Assembly: GCA_017520365.1 (NCBI GenBank)
Contig: JAFXFQ010000005.1
Location: forward strand, 1 to 6,084
DNA length: 6,084 nt
From: Clostridia bacterium
Lineage (GTDB): Bacteria > Bacillota > Clostridia > Oscillospirales > CAG-272
Direction of reading: 5' to 3'
Positions 1 to 4,278 of the stretch are shown piece by piece (positions within the stretch are counted from its first letter, which is position 1; every line of letters begins with the position of its first letter). The position numbers were made by a program, and so were the translations under genes. The notes beneath the pieces are model-generated. The model searched no databases, was not told where the DNA came from, and was given only the letters and a program-made list of their open reading frames with translations.

Positions 1-79
1 AACATATACATCAATACCAAACGTCTGTAGCACAAGGATTGATAGCCATTTTGTCGCACAATTCTTCCATCTTGCTTTT

Positions 80-101
80 GGGACGTCGAGGGCGCCGTCC
101 C
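80..101. other. Small GC-rich dyad in the gene-free left end
   Basis: GGGACG (80-85) is complementary to CGTCCC (96-101), giving a 6-bp stem around a 10-base loop that can pair two bases further. Read on the minus strand the block starts GTAGGGGACGG. From memory, unverified, this resembles short GTAGGGG-type dispersed intergenic repeats of gut clostridia. The rest of 1-153 shows no gene I would defend. Short open stretches run off the left edge (plus strand ending at 129 and 150, minus strand starting after a stop near 129), but they have no recognisable product and no start in view. A second imperfect dyad (TACCCGTT at 121-128, AACGGTA at 145-151) lies next to the terminator. Confidence 0.3.
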
Positions 102-153
102 CTACCATCACATCAATTTCTACCCGTTAAACTCCGATTTGTCGAACGGTAGT

Positions 154-192
154 AAAAAACAAGGCTGTTGCGGAGCAACAGCCTTGTTTTTT
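154..192 (-). terminator. Intrinsic terminator of the fatty acid kinase operon, probably bidirectional
   Basis: Bases 154-171 pair perfectly with 175-192 around a 3-base loop (172-174), an 18-bp stem. The GC-rich core (160-171 with 175-186) is flanked by six A on the left and six T on the right, so an RNA copied from either strand has a U-run after the core. It sits at the end of fakA, whose TAA stop (193-191) lies partly inside the stem. No plus-strand gene running into it from the left can be identified within the window. Confidence 0.9.
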
Positions 193-1822
193 ATTCGAGG
201 ATCAGAATATAATCATATATTTCCTGCTTACCGTTTACTATATAGGCCTCCTTGCCGGGGTTCTTGGAGGTGAAATATGCGCCTGCTGCAGCCGCTTCAT
301 CAGGGGTTACCGACGAGCCGTGGATAAGGATGCATATTTCGTGATCGCAAAGGTCAATGCTGTCAAAGGTCTTTCTGACAGTTTCCATACGGTCGGCGCA
401 GGAGGCGAGAATATCCTTGCCCACAAAGCCGATATATTCGCCCACCGCGGTATCCTCTGTATCACGGACGCTTCTTGATATCTCTGCGGTGACGGTGCCC
501 TCCATTGCCTCCTTCAGGGCCTCCTCTATAACGTTTGCATCACTTGAGTATGTATCCAGCATGGAAAGAGCGGCGTAGCCGTCTCCAACGGTGCGGCTCT
601 CTATCACTCGAACGTCGCTCTGAGGATACATTGCCGCCGCCTGACGGGCAGTTAAGATGATATTTGAATTATTGGGGAAAACGAAAACAGTTTTTGCATT
701 GACTCTTCTGTATGCCTGCAGAAAATCCTCTGTGGAGGGATTGTTGCTCTGTCCGCCATCAACTATAATGTCGGCTCCGATGCCTGCAAAAAGCTCCTTT
801 ATGCCGCTGCCTGAGCAAGCAACCACGATTCCTATATCCTTTTCCGGGAGCAGGTCATCATCTTCCTCCCTCTGTGCCTCGGCGTTATTGTGCTGGAGGG
901 ACATATTCTCGATCTTCAGCTTCAGAAACTCGCCGTACTGCTGGCAGTATTCAAGGACCTTATGAGGAGTCATTGTATGAACGTGGATCTTCACTACCGA
1001 GCCGTTTTTCACACAGGCAACAGAGTCGCCAACGGACTGAAGATAGTCGGTGAGGGCAGAAACGTCAAATGCATCGATATCTGTTTTTGCTCTCTGGAGC
1101 CTCAGCAGAAGCTCTGTGCAATAGCCGAATTCAAGAACGCTGTCCTCTGTGAAGAGGCTGATATCTATCTCTCCGCTCTCCTCGGCCTCCTCCTTGCCGA
1201 GAGGCTCTACAGCCTCGCCGCGAAGGCCCTTCAGCATACCCTCGATAATGCAGATAAGTCCCGCGCCGCCTGAGTCCACAACGCCGGCCTTTTTGAGCAC
1301 AGGGAGCATATCGGGAGTCTTATCAAGAGTTTTCTGCGCCTCCTCAAGAAAATCAATGAACAGCGTTTCCGGATCGGAATCCGAGCTTTCCTCAAGGCTT
1401 TCAGCTGCAGATCTCATAACGGTGAGCATTGTACCCTCCGTGGGGACCATTACCGCATCGTATGCTGACTGAACGCCGCATCTGAAGGCCTTTATGATCT
1501 CTGCGTTGCCCGCAGTTTCAACACCGTCAAAGCCCTGGGCAATGCCCTCGAAGAACTGGGAGAGGATAACGCCTGAGTTTCCTCTTGCGGAAAGAAGCAT
1601 ACCGTCTGCTATACGGCGGACGGTGGCGGAAAGATTCTCCTCTCCCTCGCCTGCGGCACGGGCGCCGCCTACGATGGTAAGGAGCATATTGTCTCCCGTA
1701 TCACCGTCCGGTATGGGAAACACGTTAAGATCGTTTATATCCTTGGCATGGGCTCTCAGATTTTCCGTGCCTGCCAGGATCATTTTGGCGTACTGAACGC
1801 CGTCAAGAGTCTGCTTATCCAT
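191..1822 (-). CDS. fakA: Fatty acid kinase catalytic subunit FakA (DAK2/DhaL domain protein)
   Basis: FakA transfers phosphate from ATP to fatty acids held by a FakB (DegV) partner. The acyl-phosphate enters phospholipid synthesis through PlsX/PlsY in the cytoplasm. The 543-residue product matches the usual length of about 550. The N-terminal DhaL-like nucleotide domain (about 1-200) carries NVFPIPDGDTGDNM at 33-46, whose Asp39 and Asp41 correspond to the Mg-ATP aspartates, then SARGNSGVILSQ (78-89) and DSGGAGL (183-189). The middle domain keeps the GYCTE cysteine (Cys235) and the KIHVH histidines (His280, His282) that bind zinc in characterised FakA. The C-terminal DegV-like domain has GGQSNNPSTEDF (356-367). 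The start is set by GGAG at 1832-1835, 9 bases before ATG. It lies 17 bases downstream of the DegV gene, so the two are surely cotranscribed, and it ends in a strong terminator. One mild oddity is GDNM where GTNM is common. The family call is secure. The pairing with this particular DegV protein is inferred from the operon. Confidence 0.95.
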   Translation of the reverse strand: MDKQTLDGVQYAKMILAGTENLRAHAKDINDLNVFPIPDGDTGDNMLLTIVGGARAAGEGEENLSATVRRIADGMLLSARGNSGVILSQFFEGIAQGFDGVETAGNAEIIKAFRCGVQSAYDAVMVPTEGTMLTVMRSAAESLEESSDSDPETLFIDFLEEAQKTLDKTPDMLPVLKKAGVVDSGGAGLICIIEGMLKGLRGEAVEPLGKEEAEESGEIDISLFTEDSVLEFGYCTELLLRLQRAKTDIDAFDVSALTDYLQSVGDSVACVKNGSVVKIHVHTMTPHKVLEYCQQYGEFLKLKIENMSLQHNNAEAQREEDDDLLPEKDIGIVVACSGSGIKELFAGIGADIIVDGGQSNNPSTEDFLQAYRRVNAKTVFVFPNNSNIILTARQAAAMYPQSDVRVIESRTVGDGYAALSMLDTYSSDANVIEEALKEAMEGTVTAEISRSVRDTEDTAVGEYIGFVGKDILASCADRMETVRKTFDSIDLCDHEICILIHGSSVTPDEAAAAGAYFTSKNPGKEAYIVNGKQEIYDYILILE

Positions 1823-1839
1823 AGCAATGCTCTCCTTTT

Positions 1840-2730
1840 TTATTCACAGCAATGTGTAACGGGCTTACCCAGTGACCATACTCCCACCGCATCGGGTCCT
1901 ACAGAGGCACCGATGATGGGGCCGATGATGCAGGTGCATATATCGGCACCGGGTATCTCTGCCTTGACAAGATCTGTAAGAGCGGCTACCTCCTCGTCGC
2001 TGCAGTCAGCGTGAGCAATGTAAACAGTCTGCCCCTCGCCGCCCTCCATAGTATCACGAAGGAGTGCCACCGCCTCCTTAAAGGAGGTCTGTCTTCCCTT
2101 GACCTTTTTAATGGGGGTCTGGACGCCGTTTACGTCAGAGATGATGATGGGCTTGACGCCGATAAGATTTCCGAAAAACGCACTGGTTGCGGAAACTCTG
2201 CCCGCCTTTTTCAAATGGTCGAGAGTATGTACCGTAACAAACTGATTGACGTTCTTTCTGATATCGCAGATGCGCCCGTTTATCTCCTCGGCACCCATAT
2301 CTGCCATAGCAAGCTTTGCCGCCTCGATGGCGAGAAGGCCGATTCCGAGAGATGCGTTAAGAGAGTCTATGCAGAATATTTTCCTTTCCGGGTAGGATGC
2401 AGAAAGCTTTTTTGCCACAAGGGCGCCTGTGTTTACGGAGCCTGACTGCTTTGAGGAGCAGCCTATGTACACAACGTCATATCCTTCGTCAAGATATTTT
2501 GTAAATACCGTTGTGAATTCCTCCACGGGGACTTGAGTTGTGGTGATGCGCTTGCCTGCACGGATCTTATCGTAGAGGGCGTGAGCATCCTCACGGCTCC
2601 AGGTGAGGATCGCAGGTGACTCTGCACCGTCCTCAACGATGGCCATTTTGCAATAGTCGATATTATACTTTTCGAGAAGCTCCCCCGAAAGGTCGGAGCA
2701 GGAGTCTGTGATGATCTTTACCTTGTTCAT
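1840..2730 (-). CDS. DegV family fatty-acid-binding protein (FakB-type partner of FakA)
   Basis: DegV/FakB proteins bind one fatty acid in a buried pocket and present its carboxylate to FakA for phosphorylation. At 296 residues this is a normal-length member. Visible family motifs in order are TDSCSDL (8-14), TTTQVP (63-68, in place of the usual TSQPS loop), SSKQSGS (92-98, with the pocket serine), IDSLNASLGIGLL (121-133), TLDHLKKAGRVS (169-180, with the pocket arginine Arg178), GNLIGVKPII (187-196) and IGPIIGASVGPDAVG (269-283). The last motif normally reads G-x-H-x-G-P-G. Here the histidine is Ser276 and the final glycine is Asp280, which suggests a divergent subfamily. The ATG at 2730 is preceded by AGAAAGGA (2746-2739), 8 bases upstream. 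It is first in a two-gene operon with fakA, so FakB function is the natural inference. Ligand preference cannot be read from the sequence, so I leave the symbol blank. Confidence 0.93.
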   Translation of the reverse strand: MNKVKIITDSCSDLSGELLEKYNIDYCKMAIVEDGAESPAILTWSREDAHALYDKIRAGKRITTTQVPVEEFTTVFTKYLDEGYDVVYIGCSSKQSGSVNTGALVAKKLSASYPERKIFCIDSLNASLGIGLLAIEAAKLAMADMGAEEINGRICDIRKNVNQFVTVHTLDHLKKAGRVSATSAFFGNLIGVKPIIISDVNGVQTPIKKVKGRQTSFKEAVALLRDTMEGGEGQTVYIAHADCSDEEVAALTDLVKAEIPGADICTCIIGPIIGASVGPDAVGVWSLGKPVTHCCE

Positions 2731-2778
2731 TATCTTATTCCTTTCTGTGAAGGCACATAATTATCCATTATCAAGGCT

Positions 2779-2784
2779 ATTATA
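2779..2784 (-). promoter_or_regulatory. -10 box of the probable DegV-fakA operon promoter
   Basis: A perfect TATAAT reads on the minus strand at 2784-2779, 48 bases upstream of the DegV start codon, placing transcription start near 2772 and giving a leader of about 40 bases. At the standard 17-base spacing the -35 hexamer is ATGCAA, a poor match to TTGACA. TTGATG occurs only at 20-base spacing. A consensus -10 with a weak -35 fits a regulated promoter, and a repeat array overlaps and precedes the -35 region. Confidence 0.6.
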
Positions 2785-2804
2785 CTCCTCCTTCTGCAAC
2801 ATTG

Positions 2805-2832
2805 CATCAACTCAACATCAACTTTTGTTGAT
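2805..2832. repeat. Direct and inverted repeat array, candidate operator of the fatty acid kinase operon
   Basis: CATCAACT occurs twice, at 2805-2812 and 2816-2823, a period of 11 bases or about one helical turn. The second copy is also one arm of a dyad, ATCAAC (2817-2822) TTTT GTTGAT (2827-2832). The array covers the -35 position and the DNA just upstream of the TATAAT box at 2784-2779, a usual place for a regulator to bind. It does not match the FapR or FabT operators as I know them, so the regulator is unknown. The regulatory role is inferred from position and symmetry. Confidence 0.4.
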
Positions 2833-2922
2833 TTTTGGAAAAAAAGATAGTTTTTCACTGACCGATATAAAAAGTAATTACAGAAAAGCAAAAAAAGCAC
2901 AGCTTCACAGCTATAATGCAGA

Positions 2923-2942
2923 GGGCTTTTTCAAAAAAGCCC
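2923..2942 (-). terminator. Possible terminator hairpin after the M20 gene
   Basis: GGGCTTTT (2923-2930) pairs with AAAAGCCC (2935-2942) around a 4-base loop, starting at the base after the TAG stop of the M20 gene. In minus-strand RNA the stem is followed by UCUGCAUUAUAG and not by a clean U-run; the next U-run is further on, near 2891-2896. The position suits a terminator separating the M20 gene from the DegV-fakA operon, but its strength is doubtful. Confidence 0.45.
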
Positions 2943-4133
2943 CTACATAGTAGTGTCCCCAAAAAGGCTACAGAGAGCGACTGCGGCATAGGCTGCGGCT
3001 CCAAAGGGCAGAGCAGCTTCATCAAACACTGCTCTCGGAGAATGGAGAGGCTCATTGAACCCTTTTTTTCTCTCGCCTGCGCTGATGCAAAGCATCAAAG
3101 ACGGAATCTTGCGGCTCACATAGGCAAAATCCTCGCTTCCGCCCCCCTTTTTCCCTTCAGGCACAAGGTAAGTCGGTATACCTTCCCTGTCAAGTGCTTT
3201 TATTGCCATTTCCCGAAGAGCCATATCGTTAAGAAAGGACGGTGCGCCGCTTGTGAATTCCACCCCTCCTTCACAGCGAAGGGCCTTGCCTATATGGGCG
3301 CAAATACCCACCAGCCGTTCCCTTAAAAGCTCCCTCTCCCCATCATCATAGGACCGCAGAGTGCCGAAGGCGCAAGCTCTTTCGGGTATGACGTTTGAGC
3401 TGCTCCCGCCCCTTATCATGCCCAGTGTCAGCGCAGCTCCACTTTGGCTGTCCACCTCCCTTGATGTTAAGGACGAAAGGGCGCTTATCATAGCGGCAAG
3501 GGCGAGGATCGGGTCTTTGCCCAGATACGGCGTTGAGCCGTGACATCCTTTTCCAAGCACATCAATTCTGAAAAAATCAGCCCCTGCCGCTCCCACCCCT
3601 GACGGTGGGATTATGACGGTGCCTGCAGGGAAATCCGTTGCCGTCAGAGCGTGGAGCATCACCGCCTTTGTCGCCCCCGTTTTTTCTATAAGCCCTGCCT
3701 CAAGCATTTTCTTTGCCCCCGAAAGGGTCTCCTCCCCCGGCTGAAAGCACAGCACCACCCTGCCGGAAAGCTCTCCTTCCCGCTCCTTCAAAAGCCTTGC
3801 CGCCGAAAGCAGCATTGCCGTGTGCATATCGTGGCCGCAAGCGTGCATTGCACCGTTTTTCGATGCAAACTCAAGGTCAGTCTCCTCTCTTATGTCAAGG
3901 GCATCCATATCTGCCCGAAGGAGGATGCTCTCCTCCCCCTCTCCCACCGTTGCAACGACACCTCCGCAAAGCTGCTCAACCGTTTCAAGCCCTGCCTCTC
4001 TCAGCTTTTCACTAACGAATTCCACCGTCCCCGAAAGTGAAAGTCCAACCTCGGGGCGGCTGTGGAGATATCTGTACTGCTCCCTCTGCAAGGTGAGCTC
4101 TCTCTTTGCCGATTCCAACAGATCATTATACAT
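2943..4133 (-). CDS. M20 family (M20D-type) amidohydrolase / metallopeptidase
   Basis: Members of this family are cytoplasmic dinuclear-metal enzymes that cleave amide bonds of N-acyl amino acids such as hippurate, IAA-amino acids or N-acetyl-diaminopimelate. The 396-residue length is typical. Motifs in order are LRADMDAL (72-79), HACGHDMHTAML (97-108) with metal ligands Cys99 and His101, FQPGEE (130-135) with catalytic Glu134 and ligand Glu135, His161 in MLHAL, the lid-domain segment GKGCHGSTPYLGKDPI (194-209) with His198, GGSSSNVIP (242-250), GGSEDFAYVS (331-340), and LHSP with the last ligand His364. Cysteine as first ligand, in place of Asp, points to the M20D group. All catalytic residues are present, so it should be active; the substrate is not predictable. 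No signal peptide is seen. GGAG at 4146-4143, 9 bases ahead of ATG, supports the start. The gene has no close same-strand partner and is divergent from the exported-protein gene. Confidence 0.94.
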   Translation of the reverse strand: MYNDLLESAKRELTLQREQYRYLHSRPEVGLSLSGTVEFVSEKLREAGLETVEQLCGGVVATVGEGEESILLRADMDALDIREETDLEFASKNGAMHACGHDMHTAMLLSAARLLKEREGELSGRVVLCFQPGEETLSGAKKMLEAGLIEKTGATKAVMLHALTATDFPAGTVIIPPSGVGAAGADFFRIDVLGKGCHGSTPYLGKDPILALAAMISALSSLTSREVDSQSGAALTLGMIRGGSSSNVIPERACAFGTLRSYDDGERELLRERLVGICAHIGKALRCEGGVEFTSGAPSFLNDMALREMAIKALDREGIPTYLVPEGKKGGGSEDFAYVSRKIPSLMLCISAGERKKGFNEPLHSPRAVFDEAALPFGAAAYAAVALCSLFGDTTM

Positions 4134-4181
4134 TTCATTATTCTCCTTTTTCTTTTTTTCTTATTGTTTCCCTCTTTTTTG

Positions 4182-4209
4182 AAAATATCGCTCTTCGCCG
4201 CGGCGACAA
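4182..4209 (-). promoter_or_regulatory. Candidate promoter of the M20 gene
   Basis: On the minus strand TTGTCG (4209-4204) and TATTTT (4187-4182) are separated by 16 bases, each matching four of six consensus positions. Transcription would start near 4175, giving a leader of about 40 bases with the ribosome binding site at 4146-4143. The spacer contains most of a 12-bp GC palindrome. No better pair is seen in the gap, but the match is modest. Confidence 0.4.
4195..4206. repeat. Perfect 12-bp palindrome in the divergent promoter region
   Basis: TCGCCGCGGCGA is fully self-complementary and stands out as a GC block in otherwise AT-rich intergenic DNA. It overlaps the spacer and -35 of the candidate M20 promoter and ends 10 bases before the -35 of the plus-strand promoter. 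It could be a dimeric regulator site acting on both genes; no regulator gene is nearby. Function is inferred from symmetry and position only. Confidence 0.35.
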
Positions 4210-4216
4210 CTTTTTA

Positions 4217-4245
4217 TTGACTGCATAATGAAAATATTGTAGAAT
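4217..4245 (+). promoter_or_regulatory. SigA-type promoter of the exported-protein gene
   Basis: TTGACT (4217-4222) and TAGAAT (4240-4245) are 17 bases apart, five of six matches in each hexamer with ideal spacing. Transcription should start near 4252, leaving a leader of about 27 bases before the ATG at 4279. This is the best promoter in the window and suggests substantial housekeeping expression. Confidence 0.8.
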
Positions 4246-4263
4246 TGTATGAGAATAACTATG

Positions 4264-4269
4264 AAAGGA
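4264..4269 (+). promoter_or_regulatory. Ribosome binding site that fixes the start of the exported-protein gene
   Basis: AAAGGA lies 9 bases before the ATG at 4279. An in-frame ATG also exists at 4261, but the ribosome binding site falls inside that extension and nothing comparable precedes it. The 4279 start also places Lys-Arg directly before the hydrophobic signal-peptide core. Confidence 0.75.
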
Positions 4270-4278
4270 ATTTCATTT

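Noticed and set aside
890..1273. 127-codon plus-strand open frame inside fakA
   Set aside because: It overlaps the conserved middle domain of FakA on the opposite strand and has no family resemblance of its own.
2011..2445. 144-codon plus-strand open frame inside the DegV gene
   Set aside because: The minus strand carries the full set of DegV motifs across this stretch; the plus-strand frame has none.
2891..2917. Repeated CACAGCT near a run of A bases, considered as a second terminator
   Set aside because: The repeats are direct and not inverted, and no stable stem longer than about four pairs forms before the U-run.
2855..3055. 66-codon minus-strand open frame spanning the end of the M20 gene and the gap
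   Set aside because: It overlaps the conserved LHSP end of the M20 gene in another frame and has no ribosome binding site or homology; the gap portion is AT-rich noncoding sequence.
3651..4040. Overlapping plus-strand open frames opposite the N-terminal half of the M20 gene
   Set aside because: They are low-complexity Pro/His/Cys-rich translations opposite the conserved metal-binding motifs of the M20 enzyme.
4261..4278. Upstream in-frame ATG at 4261 as start of the exported protein
   Set aside because: It would bury the ribosome binding site (4264-4269) in the coding region and put six extra residues ahead of the Lys-Arg of the signal peptide.
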